Positions 26,183 to 35,885 of a stretch of 64,000 nt of DNA are shown here, piece after piece. A program made the translations under genes and the position numbers. Position 1 is the first letter of the stretch. Every line of letters begins with the position of its first letter. Below the pieces are notes generated by a model that searched no databases, was not told the origin of the DNA, and saw nothing but the letters and a program-made list of their open reading frames with translations. Source of the DNA: Xylanimicrobium pachnodae JCM 13526 = NBRC 107786 (GTDB taxonomy: Bacteria > Actinomycetota > Actinomycetes > Actinomycetales > Cellulomonadaceae); the NCBI GenBank assembly GCA_001592145.1, contig BCWJ01000001.1, positions 248,001 through 312,000 on the forward strand, written 5' to 3'.

Positions 26183-26572
26183 ATGACGCCTCAGGTGCTG
26201 CTTCTCCTCGTCACCGTCTCGGCCTGGGCCGTGGTGGGTGTGACGGTGCTGGTTCGTGCGTCCGCCCGTTCCCGTCGGCGGCGTCGCGAGTACCTGCGCC
26301 GCCAGGTCGAGGGGGACCCCCTCGACACGCTCGTCCTCCAGGTTCAGCTCGGTCAGATCGCCACCGAGCTGCGGCGTCTGTCCGACTCGCGCGGTTTCGC
26401 CGTCGCCCACCACACGCGCGCCGCGCAGGCCGCCTACGACGCCCTGCTCGCGGAGGCCTGCCGCCGCGCCGGCATCCCGGTCGAGGGCCCGGCCCACGTG
26501 ACCGACGTGGCCCGCGAGGCGGAACGCCTGCGCGAGGAGCTGGAGCTCACCGAGCGCGGCTGGACGTGGTGA
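26183..26572 (+). CDS. Small membrane-anchored protein, unknown
   Basis: A 129-residue protein. One N-terminal membrane helix (about residues 4-25, VLLLLVTVSAWAVVGVTVLV) is followed by a basic stop-transfer stretch (RSRRRRREYLRR) and a helical cytoplasmic domain with two Glu/Arg-rich amphipathic helices. GAGGGAGG precedes the ATG at 26183. It is convergent with the esterase gene, 6 bases from its stop. No family recognised. Confidence 0.65.
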   Translation: MTPQVLLLLVTVSAWAVVGVTVLVRASARSRRRRREYLRRQVEGDPLDTLVLQVQLGQIATELRRLSDSRGFAVAHHTRAAQAAYDALLAEACRRAGIPVEGPAHVTDVAREAERLREELELTERGWTW

Positions 26573-26578
26573 TCCCGC

Positions 26579-27517
26579 TCAGGCCGCACGACCGTGCGCC
26601 AGGAGCCAGTCGATGATCGTCCGGCCCGCGTCGGGCGTCCAGGTAGGCACGTGGCGGGCGCCGTCGATCGCCCACAGGCTCACCTCGGTGCTGTCGGCGC
26701 ACCCCGACGACGTGCTCACGGTCGTCTCCGCGCCCGGCCGGGTCTGCTCCAGGTCGAGCGGCGCGCCGGTGACCGGCGCGGCCGTGCAGTCGTCCAGGGT
26801 TCGCCACGCGTCGACCGTCGCCTGCGCGCCGGGGTAGCCGCGGCCCGAGCCGTTGCTCCCGCCCGTGAAGGTGATCGACTCGTCGGCCGTGCCCTGCACC
26901 TGGAGCACGCTGACGGGTTGAGAGGGCTGGCATGCCGCCGGGTCCTGCGCCTGCTCGCCCGAGATCGACACGACCGCCGCGACCAGGTCGGCATGGTCGC
27001 ACGCCATCCGCAGCGCCATGAACCCGCCGTTGGAGTGCCCGACGACGAAGACCCGGTCGGGGTCCACGGCGTACTGGCTCTCCACCGTGGTGATCACCTG
27101 CGCGAGGTACGCGGAGTCGTCGACGTTCACGGAGTAGAAGTTGCAGCACGCGTTGGTGGCGTTCCAGAACTCGTCGCCGCCGGCGTCCGTGGTTCCCTCG
27201 GGGACGGCCAGCAGGAAGCCTTTGTCGTCGGCCAGGCCGGGAAGCCCCAGGTAGCTGCTCAGCTCGCTGCCGTTCGACGTGTACCCGTGCAGGCCAACGA
27301 CGAGCGGCGCGGGCGTGTCCGCGTCGTACCCGGTCGGGACGGTCAGGGCGAAGGGACGGTCGTCGAGCGCGACGGACCCCGAGGAGCCCGCGGCGATCGC
27401 TGGGGACGGTGCCGTGCTGGGCTGCGCGGCCGACGTCGGACCGGAGCAGGCGGCGAGGGCGAGCACGGCGATGACGGTCAGGGCGGCAGCACGCCGCAGC
27501 GTCGAGGTCCGGGGCAT
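26579..27517 (-). CDS. Secreted lipoprotein esterase, PHB-depolymerase/CE1-like
   Basis: A 312-residue lipoprotein with an alpha/beta-hydrolase domain. The signal peptide ends in the lipobox LAAC (Cys about residue 24), so it should be anchored on the outer membrane face. Visible catalytic parts are GLHGYTSNG (oxyanion hole), VGHSNGGFMAL (nucleophile) and GARHVPTW (histidine), the layout of poly(3-hydroxybutyrate) depolymerase, feruloyl esterase and LpqC-like proteins. Cysteine pairs (NACCNFY, SGCADS) suggest disulfides. It has its own promoter. The substrate, a polyester or plant-wall ester, is not decidable here. Confidence 0.85.
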   Translation of the reverse strand: MPRTSTLRRAAALTVIAVLALAACSGPTSAAQPSTAPSPAIAAGSSGSVALDDRPFALTVPTGYDADTPAPLVVGLHGYTSNGSELSSYLGLPGLADDKGFLLAVPEGTTDAGGDEFWNATNACCNFYSVNVDDSAYLAQVITTVESQYAVDPDRVFVVGHSNGGFMALRMACDHADLVAAVVSISGEQAQDPAACQPSQPVSVLQVQGTADESITFTGGSNGSGRGYPGAQATVDAWRTLDDCTAAPVTGAPLDLEQTRPGAETTVSTSSGCADSTEVSLWAIDGARHVPTWTPDAGRTIIDWLLAHGRAA

Positions 27518-27571
27518 CCGTCGATGATGGCGCGCGCGGCGTGGCCGCGCCAGACGTGACGGTGCTACCGC

Positions 27572-27609
27572 AGTGGCACTTTTGAGGGCCTACGGCAAGA
27601 AGTGCCACT
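27572..27609. repeat. Perfect 10-bp inverted repeat with 18-bp spacer
   Basis: AGTGGCACTT (27572-27581) and AAGTGCCACT (27600-27609) flank GAGGGCCTACGGCAAG. It lies between the esterase promoter and the 3' end of icd. It has no T-tract and matches no binding site I know. It may be a dispersed palindromic element or an operator for the esterase gene. Confidence 0.7.
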
Positions 27610-27630
27610 CGAACGGCAGATATGCGGCGT

Positions 27631-27664
27631 CGGCGGGCTCAACCACCGGGGGTTGAGCCCGCCG
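27631..27664. repeat. Perfect 14-bp inverted repeat downstream of icd
   Basis: CGGCGGGCTCAACC (27631-27644) and GGTTGAGCCCGCCG (27651-27664) with a 6-base loop, 18 bases after the icd stop on the minus strand. It is likely the icd terminator and related in sequence to the palindrome at 26090 (shared GGCTCAACC). Confidence 0.75.
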
Positions 27665-27682
27665 AAACCCGCGGGGGATGGG

Positions 27683-29902
<2,220 letters not shown>

Positions 29903-29957
29903 GCGCGGCGTCGCTCCTGGGTGCAGGGCCGCCGCGGGGAGCAGCGGTCGGGGGAGT

Positions 29958-29971
29958 TTTCTCGACATCAA
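29958..29971. promoter_or_regulatory. Near-palindrome TCTCGACATCAAGA upstream of icd
   Basis: TCTCGACATCAAGA pairs with itself except at one position (ideal TCTTGA-NN-TCAAGA) and lies 56 bases before the icd start in an AT-richer stretch. The position fits an operator of a TCA-cycle regulator. The regulator itself is unknown. Confidence 0.45.
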
Positions 29972-30127
29972 GATACTTGACGGTCCCTCGGCGGGGAAAC
30001 GACCGGCGCCGGCGGCAACCACTCATCGACGATCGCGTCTCAAAAGCAAGTCTCAATATATGGATGACCCGTTGATGTGCTGACAGGGTGCCGTCTAAGG
30101 TCCCCCCACGGAGCCTTGACGGCTCCG

Positions 30128-30296
30128 GGTCATGAGTTCCGACGCCGCTCCCGTCGCCCACCGCCCCTGGCGGGCACGACGGAGAGCGGGAAGCCCCGGC
30201 TCGTCGGACGGCAACCCCCGCGCGGGTGGGTGCCCCGGGTGAGGACCAGGCCAGCCGCTCGGGCGGCATGACAACGCGAGCCGCCCCGTGGGCGGC
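30128..30296 (+). promoter_or_regulatory. SAM-IV riboswitch with an enlarged stem
   Basis: GGTCATGAGTTCCGACGCC, AAGCCCCGGCTCGTCGG, ACGGCAACCCCCG and GGGTGCCCCGGGTGAGGACC match the SAM-IV core, with outer stem GGTC/GACC (30128-30131 and 30244-30247) and CCGACG/CGTCGG. Compared with the copy at 12517, an extra hairpin of about 43 bases is inserted between GACGCC and AAGCCCC. Downstream, GGGCGGC occurs twice (30261, 30290) around GCCGCCC (30280), allowing alternative hairpins before the ribosome site of the next gene. Confidence 0.8.
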
Positions 30297-30311
30297 ATGA
30301 AGGGAGCCGTG

Positions 30312-31397
30312 ATGTCCCGTCACCCGGACCACCTGATTCTCGGCATCGACCTCACCTCCGCCGGTGCCCATCTGCTGCGGACGCGAGGAACCCCCGTGGC
30401 GCGGCCCTTCGACGCCGAGCGGTTCGTGCGGCTGGTGCGGACCGCCGACCGGGCGCTGCTCGACCTCGCCGTGCTCGACGAGTCGTTCTTGCTCCACCCC
30501 AGCCGCTGGCGGGCGGCCGGTCGGCTCGACGCCGCTGTGGCCGCGGCACGCGTGGCACCGCTGACCGAGGGGATCGGCCTCGTCGCCGCCCTGGACACGA
30601 TGCACCTGGAGGCGTCGCGGGTCGCCGCCGCGATCGCCTCGGTCGACCACGCGAGCGGTGGCCGCTCCGGCTGGCAGGTGGGCTGCCCGCCGGGGGTCGA
30701 ACCGACCGACGCGCGGTGGCCCGCCCAGGCCGCGGCCGGCGTCCACCGCGTCGGTAGCGAGTGGGACCTCGCCCGCGGGGTCGACGACGGTTCCACGGGG
30801 GCTGACGGCCTGCGCAGCGTGGACCACGACGGCGTCCGGTTCGCGGTGCGCCCCGGCGGTGCCGGGCGCGTCCCGCTGCCGCAGGGCCGGCCGCCCGTGG
30901 TGATGCGCGTCCGGACCGAGGCGTGCGCCGTCGCCGCCGCCACGGCCGCCGACGTCGTCCGGCTCGTTGCGCCCGACCTGGACCGGGCCCGCGCCCTGCG
31001 CGCGGCCGTGCACGACGCCGCGATCGACGTCGGGCGTCCGCCTGCGGAGCTGCGCTTCCTGGCGGAGGCGTACGTGGTGCTCGCCGGCGACGGCGAGAGC
31101 GCCCGCGCCCGGCTGGACCTCGTGGAGGCGCTGGACGGACCCGGGGTGGGCGGAGGGGCGCTCGTCGTCGCCGGGACCCCGGACCGGTTCGCGCAGGTGG
31201 TCACGGACTGGGCCGACGTCGGGGTGGCCGACGGGTTCCTGCTGCACCCCGCGGCCCTCGACGCGGACCTGGACGCCGTCGCGACCGGTCTGGTCCCGGC
31301 GCTCCAGGCGCGCGGCCGGTTCCCCCGCACCCGGCGGGGATCCACGCTGCGCGAGGCTCTGGGCCTCGCCGCGGCGGCCGAGCTCGTCACCACCTGA
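30312..31397 (+). CDS. LLM-class flavin-dependent monooxygenase
   Basis: A 361-residue protein of the luciferase-like monooxygenase family, which uses FMNH2 and oxygen. The N-terminal strand LILGIDLTSAG, the region PLTEGIGLVAALDTMHLE, and the C-terminal VAGTPDRFAQVVTDWAD with GFLLHP are typical of the SsuD/NtaA/DszA branch. GGGAG precedes the ATG at 30312. A SAM-IV riboswitch leads it, so expression should rise when methionine or SAM is scarce. This points to oxidative release of sulfur from an organic sulfur compound, though no sulfonate importer is next to it and the substrate is inference. Confidence 0.87.
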   Translation: MSRHPDHLILGIDLTSAGAHLLRTRGTPVARPFDAERFVRLVRTADRALLDLAVLDESFLLHPSRWRAAGRLDAAVAAARVAPLTEGIGLVAALDTMHLEASRVAAAIASVDHASGGRSGWQVGCPPGVEPTDARWPAQAAAGVHRVGSEWDLARGVDDGSTGADGLRSVDHDGVRFAVRPGGAGRVPLPQGRPPVVMRVRTEACAVAAATAADVVRLVAPDLDRARALRAAVHDAAIDVGRPPAELRFLAEAYVVLAGDGESARARLDLVEALDGPGVGGGALVVAGTPDRFAQVVTDWADVGVADGFLLHPAALDADLDAVATGLVPALQARGRFPRTRRGSTLREALGLAAAAELVTT

Positions 31398-31418
31398 CGC
31401 TCCGTTAGGGTCGGCCCC

Positions 31419-31940
31419 ATGGCGACGATCCTTCCCTTCGACGGTCACGAACCCGAGATCGACCCGACGGCGTGGCTCGCGCCCACGGCCACGGTGATCG
31501 GCCGCGTGCGCATCGGCGCGCGGGCGAGCGTCTGGTACGGCGCCGTGCTGCGCGGCGACATGGACGAGATCGTGCTGGGGGAGGGCAGCAACCTCCAGGA
31601 CGGCGTCGTGGTGCACACCGACACGGGCGTGCCCGCACGCATCGGCACGAACGTGGGCGTGGGGCACGGCGCGATCGTGCACGGCGCCACCGTGGGCGAC
31701 GGCGCCCTGGTGGGTATGGGCGCCACGCTCCTCAACAGGGCGGTGATCGGGGCGGGCGCGTTCGTCGCCGCCGGGGCGCTCGTGCGCGAGGGCCAGGAGG
31801 TCGCGGCGAACCACCTCGTGGCCGGGGTGCCCGCCAAGGACCGCGGCGAGCTCGACGCCGCCGCGGCCGAGCGGGTGCGGCGCAACGCGTTCGAGTACCA
31901 GGAGCTCGCGCAGAAGCACCGCGCCGCCGTCGGCGACTGA
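31419..31940 (+). CDS. Gamma-carbonic-anhydrase-family hexapeptide protein
   Basis: A 173-residue left-handed beta-helix protein. Hexapeptide turns recur (ATVIGRVRIGARASVWYGAV, GAIVHGATVGDGALVGMGA). Histidines positioned like the zinc ligands of gamma-carbonic anhydrases appear in VVVHTD and GVGHGAIVHG. The family (YrdA/PaaY/CaiE-like) often lacks tested anhydrase activity. TAGGGT seven bases before the ATG suggests a leaderless transcript. It follows the LLM monooxygenase by 21 bases but may have its own promoter. Confidence 0.88.
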   Translation: MATILPFDGHEPEIDPTAWLAPTATVIGRVRIGARASVWYGAVLRGDMDEIVLGEGSNLQDGVVVHTDTGVPARIGTNVGVGHGAIVHGATVGDGALVGMGATLLNRAVIGAGAFVAAGALVREGQEVAANHLVAGVPAKDRGELDAAAAERVRRNAFEYQELAQKHRAAVGD

Positions 31941-31950
31941 GGCCCGCGGC

Positions 31951-32649
31951 TCAGGCGGGTGGCGCCTGGATCGTGCCGAAGGTGACCTCGCGGCGCACGC
32001 GGAAGCCGAGGCGTTCGTAGAGCGCGCGTGCCGGACTGCCCGCGGCGGTGTGCAGGTAGGCGTGGTCGCCGCGCTGCCGGATGTGGTGCGCGACGTCGAG
32101 GACGAGGCGGGCGGCGAGGCCCTGCCCGCGGTGGGCGGCGTCGGTGGCGACGGCGCTGATCTCGGTCCAGCCGGGCGGGCGCATGCGTTCCCCGGCCATG
32201 GCGACCAGCACGCCGTCGCGCCGGATGCCCACGTAGCGGCCCATGAGGTAGGTGCGGGGCAGGAACGGCCCGGGCTGGTTGCGCTCGATGAGGTCGAGCA
32301 TCTCGGGCACGTCGTCGGCGCCGAGCTCGACGGCCTCGTCGTCGGGCGCGGCGGCGACGTCGGGCGTCTCGACGTACTGGACGCCGTCGAGCGTGAAGGT
32401 GGTCTGCCAGCCGGGCGGCAGGGCGACGTCGGGCGGGTTGAGCGTGAACTCGCCGCCGGGGCCCACCAGGGTCACGATGTGCGACCACACGGCGGGGTCG
32501 TGCCAGTCGCGGGCGGCGGTGAACGAGCAGACGTCGGGCAGGAAGCCGCGCGCGTCGCCGTCCCCGACGGCCAGGTGCGCGAGGGGGCCGGTCAGGGCGG
32601 CCCAGGTGGCGGTGTCGAGAATGGACTCGTCGTGGAGGGTGTCGCGCAC
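31951..32649 (-). CDS. GNAT-family N-acetyltransferase
   Basis: A 232-residue protein whose C-terminal ~110 residues form a GNAT domain: acetyl-CoA loop DAAHRGQGLAARLVLDVA, then the terminal NPARALYERLGF-like segment (SPARALYERLGFRVRR). The N-terminal half is a separate acidic domain that recurs in actinobacterial GNATs. The GTG at 32649 (VRDTLHDES) is the first start with a plausible context; the very long open frame upstream is antisense to other genes. The acceptor substrate is unknown. Confidence 0.85.
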   Translation of the reverse strand: MRDTLHDESILDTATWAALTGPLAHLAVGDGDARGFLPDVCSFTAARDWHDPAVWSHIVTLVGPGGEFTLNPPDVALPPGWQTTFTLDGVQYVETPDVAAAPDDEAVELGADDVPEMLDLIERNQPGPFLPRTYLMGRYVGIRRDGVLVAMAGERMRPPGWTEISAVATDAAHRGQGLAARLVLDVAHHIRQRGDHAYLHTAAGSPARALYERLGFRVRREVTFGTIQAPPA

Positions 32650-32675
32650 CGGCCGATCGTACGGGCCGGTGGGTG

Positions 32676-33578
32676 CTACGGCCCTGCGATGGCGGGGTCG
32701 GCCTGCCAGGGCAGGGTGCCGCGCTGCGCGACCCACAGCCCCATCGCGGTGAGCAGCACCGCGCCGACGACGTTGCCGGCCAGCACGGGCAGCTGGTTCC
32801 ACAGCCACCAGTCGCCCAGCGAGACGGGTGCGCCCGTGAGCATGGCGGCGGGGATGACGAACAGGTTGACCACCGCGTGCTCCCACTGCAGGGCGAAGAA
32901 CAGCGTGATGGGCATCCAGATCGCGGCGATGCGGGCGCCGGTGGAGCGCGTGGTCATGCCCATGACGGCGCCGAGCGAGACGAGCCAGTTGCACAGGACG
33001 GCGCGCAGGAACACCAGGGAGATCCCGGCGCCTGCACCGAGCGACTGGTAGCCGTGCGTCTTGTGCAGGGCGAGCTCCCGGACCCAGGTGGCCAGCGGTG
33101 CGTCGAGGTCGTGGCCCATCTGGGTGGCGGTCGCCCAGAACACCAGCGCGAACAGTACGCAGCCGATGACGTGCCCGGCGATGGCGACGCCGAGGGTGCG
33201 GGCGGTGTCGCGCCCGGTGGCCCGCCGCCGCCACCAGGCGAGCGGCACCAGCCCCATGGAGGACGTGACGAGCTCGAGGCCGAGCAGGATGACGATGACC
33301 AGCGCCATGGGGAACACGAGCGCGCCCAGGAACGGGATGCCCGTCTGGACCACCACCGTGCCGGTGAGCATGACGACGGCGCCGAACACGAACGAGGCGA
33401 GCACGGCCTGGACGAACACCTGCCGCGAGGTCCGGGCGGCCTTGTACGCACCGGACTCGACCATGCGGTCGACGACGTCGGTGGGGACGCGGTCCGGGAT
33501 CACGACGGGGACCCGGTCGGGATGGTCGCGATGCCCGGCGGGGACGGGGCGGGGCGTGGCGAGCGGGGGCTGGGTCAC
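32676..33578 (-). CDS. Formate/nitrite transporter (FNT) family channel
   Basis: A 300-residue inner-membrane protein with six hydrophobic helices, passing small anions such as formate, nitrite or hydrosulfide. The N-terminal cytoplasmic tail (about 40 residues, Pro-rich) precedes the helix containing FVQAVLASFVFGAVVM. LRAVLCNWLVSLG and QWEHAVVNLFVIPAAM are the conserved FNT segments, the latter carrying the central pore region. The GTG at 33578 has GAGG five bases upstream. No formate-lyase or nitrite-reductase gene is near, so the substrate is open. Confidence 0.85.
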   Translation of the reverse strand: MTQPPLATPRPVPAGHRDHPDRVPVVIPDRVPTDVVDRMVESGAYKAARTSRQVFVQAVLASFVFGAVVMLTGTVVVQTGIPFLGALVFPMALVIVILLGLELVTSSMGLVPLAWWRRRATGRDTARTLGVAIAGHVIGCVLFALVFWATATQMGHDLDAPLATWVRELALHKTHGYQSLGAGAGISLVFLRAVLCNWLVSLGAVMGMTTRSTGARIAAIWMPITLFFALQWEHAVVNLFVIPAAMLTGAPVSLGDWWLWNQLPVLAGNVVGAVLLTAMGLWVAQRGTLPWQADPAIAGP

Positions 33579-33726
33579 GAGGTCCTCGGGGCTGGGTTGC
33601 GCGTGTGGTATTACCACAATAGGCCCTCGTTGGCCGTTCGTCGCACCCGGCAGCCGCACCCGACAGCGAACGCCGTACCACGCCGCCGCCGTGCCGTCGG
33701 CGCTGGTCGGACCTACTGTCGGGAAC

Positions 33727-35226
33727 GTGCCCACGCGACATCTGAGCCTCGCCTCGATCACCACCGACGAGATCCGCGCCGCTCTGGCAGCGTTGCGCGC
33801 GGAGATCGGCCTGCCCGCGATGTTCCCGCCCGACGTCGTCGAGGAGGCGCGGGCCGCCGCCCAGCGGGACATCACCCGGGACCGCCAGGACCGCCGCGAC
33901 CTGGACCTGGTGACCATCGACCCGCCCGGTTCGATGGACCTCGACCAGGCGGTGCACGTGGCGTCGTCGGGCGACGGCTACCTGGTGCGCTACGCGATCG
34001 CCGACGTCGCAGCGTTCGTGACGCCCGGCAGCGCGCTGGACCGCGAGGTCCACCGGCGCGGCATGACCGTCTACGGCCCCGAGACGCGCACGCCCCTCCA
34101 CCCGAAGGCGCTCAGCGAGGGTGCGGCCAGCCTGCTGCCGGGGGAGGACCGGCCCGCGGTCCTGTGGTCGATCGGGCTGGACCCGGACGGCGAGATCACG
34201 TCCGTCTCGGTGGCGCGCGCCCTGGTCCGCTCGCGCGCCCGGCTCACGTACGGCGAGGCGCAGTCCGTGCTCGACGACGGCACCGCGCCCGAGTCGCTCC
34301 AGCTGCTCGCCGACGTCGGGCGGCTGCGTCAGGCCGCCGAGCGGGCGCGCGGCGGCGTGTCCCTGGACGTGCCGGAGCAGGAGATCGTGCGGCACGACGA
34401 CGGCAGCTTCGCGCTGACGTTCCGCCGCACCCTGCCCATCGAGGGCTGGAACGCGCAGATCTCGCTGCTTACCGGTATCGCCGCCGCCCGCCTCATGCGC
34501 GAGGCCGGGGTGGGCATCTTCCGCACCCTGCCACCGGCCGACCCGCGCGACGTGGCCCGCCTGCGCCGCACCGCCGCCGCGCTGGGCATCGAGTGGCCGG
34601 ACGAGACCACCTACGCCCAGCTCCTGCCGCACCTCGAGTCGCGCAAACCCGCCCACGCGGCGTTCCTCAGCGAGGCGACCACGCTCTTCCGTGGCGCCGG
34701 GTACTTCGCGTTCGGCGTTCCGGGCGACGACGGCGCAGCGCTCCGGCTGCCGCCGCGCACCGACGCCCCCGGGTCAGGGGACGCGGGCCACGCCGCCATC
34801 GCCGCCGAGTACGCGCACGTGACCGCACCACTGCGCCGGCTCGTGGACCGGTACGGCACGGAGGTGTGCCTGGCGCACGCCGCCGGGCGGGACGTGCCGC
34901 GCTGGGTGGCCGAGGCCCTGCCCGGCCTGCCCGCCACGATGGCGGCCACCGGCAGGTCCACGGCCGGGTTCGAGCGCGCCTGCGTGGACATCGTGGAAGC
35001 GGCGCTGCTCGGGCCGCGCGTGGGCCAGCAGTTCGCCGCGGTGGTGGTGGACACGGAGGAGCGCAAGGACGGCAACCCACCCACGCGCGGCCAGGTGGTG
35101 CTGCGCAACCCCGCCGTGCGGGCCCGGGTGGACGGCCCGGCGCTCCCGCTGGGTGAGCGCGTGCGCGTGACCCTCACGGAGGCGTCGGTGGAGCAGCGGC
35201 GCGTGCGCTTCACGCTGGCCGACTGA
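33727..35226 (+). CDS. RNB-domain exoribonuclease (RNase II/R family)
   Basis: A 499-residue 3'-5' exoribonuclease, shorter than RNase R (about 800) because the cold-shock and extended S1 domains are missing. The catalytic carboxylates lie in TIDPPGSMDLDQAVHV, and the RNB barrel continues through FRRTLPIEGWNAQISLLTG and YAHVTAPLRRLVDRYG. The GTG at 33727 lies 7 bases after TACTGT and without a good ribosome site, so the transcript is probably leaderless. It is followed by the sterol-carrier gene 48 bases later with its own -10 box. Confidence 0.9.
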   Translation: MPTRHLSLASITTDEIRAALAALRAEIGLPAMFPPDVVEEARAAAQRDITRDRQDRRDLDLVTIDPPGSMDLDQAVHVASSGDGYLVRYAIADVAAFVTPGSALDREVHRRGMTVYGPETRTPLHPKALSEGAASLLPGEDRPAVLWSIGLDPDGEITSVSVARALVRSRARLTYGEAQSVLDDGTAPESLQLLADVGRLRQAAERARGGVSLDVPEQEIVRHDDGSFALTFRRTLPIEGWNAQISLLTGIAAARLMREAGVGIFRTLPPADPRDVARLRRTAAALGIEWPDETTYAQLLPHLESRKPAHAAFLSEATTLFRGAGYFAFGVPGDDGAALRLPPRTDAPGSGDAGHAAIAAEYAHVTAPLRRLVDRYGTEVCLAHAAGRDVPRWVAEALPGLPATMAATGRSTAGFERACVDIVEAALLGPRVGQQFAAVVVDTEERKDGNPPTRGQVVLRNPAVRARVDGPALPLGERVRVTLTEASVEQRRVRFTLAD

Positions 35227-35274
35227 ACCCGCCAGGGTGCGCGGTTTGGGGGCGAGTGACAGTACGGTCGCTGG

Positions 35275-35646
35275 GTGCCCCCTCGTCGTCGTACCGATCC
35301 CGCCGTGGGCCGCGCCGCCGTCGCGGCGTGGCTGGGTGGTGCGCCCACGCGCGCGCAGACGACGTCGGCGGTGCGGTTCACCCTGGAGGAGCTGGCTGAC
35401 GTCGCGCCGGGCAACGCGGTCGAGGTGCGCGTCCCGCCCGCCGGCGTCGTGCAGGCGGTCGAGGGGCCGCGGCACACGCGCGGCACGCCGCCCAACGTGG
35501 TCGAGACGGACGTCGAGACGTGGCTGGCGCTCGTGACGGGCCGCACCACCTGGGCCGATGCCGTCGACTCGGGGGCGGTGCGCGCCTCGGGCGAGCGCAG
35601 CGACCTCTCGGCGTACCTGCCGCTCCAGGCGGCCCGCCCCCGCTGA
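35275..35646 (+). CDS. SCP-like (SCP_3) sterol-carrier-family protein
   Basis: A 123-residue protein like the bacterial SCP-2 homologues found singly in actinobacteria. The pattern is a basic N-terminus, then a central segment [25 protein letters not shown] and a C-terminal [15 protein letters not shown], where SCP-type proteins end in the lipid-pocket helix. TACGGT lies six bases before the GTG and there is no ribosome site, so it is probably leaderless. The ligand is unknown. Confidence 0.75.
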   Translation: MPPRRRTDPAVGRAAVAAWLGGAPTRAQTTSAVRFTLEELADVAPGNAVEVRVPPAGVVQAVEGPRHTRGTPPNVVETDVETWLALVTGRTTWADAVDSGAVRASGERSDLSAYLPLQAARPR

Positions 35647-35885
35647 GCCGGGTGGGCCAGCCCCGCTGAGCCAACCCTCCATCGCGCTGCGGTTCCGGCG
35701 AACCGGGCGTACGTTGCCAGCGGACGGTAACCCTCCCCCGTGCTCCGCGAGCACCCGCACCGTTGCGGACGCCGACCTGACGCCGGCGCGTGGGACGGAG
35801 TTCACCGCTGCTTCACCTGTCGCTGCTTGCCTGTGTGCCGGCCGGCGTGTGCTGGTCGGTGTCTTCGACGATGAGGAGTCAGAGA

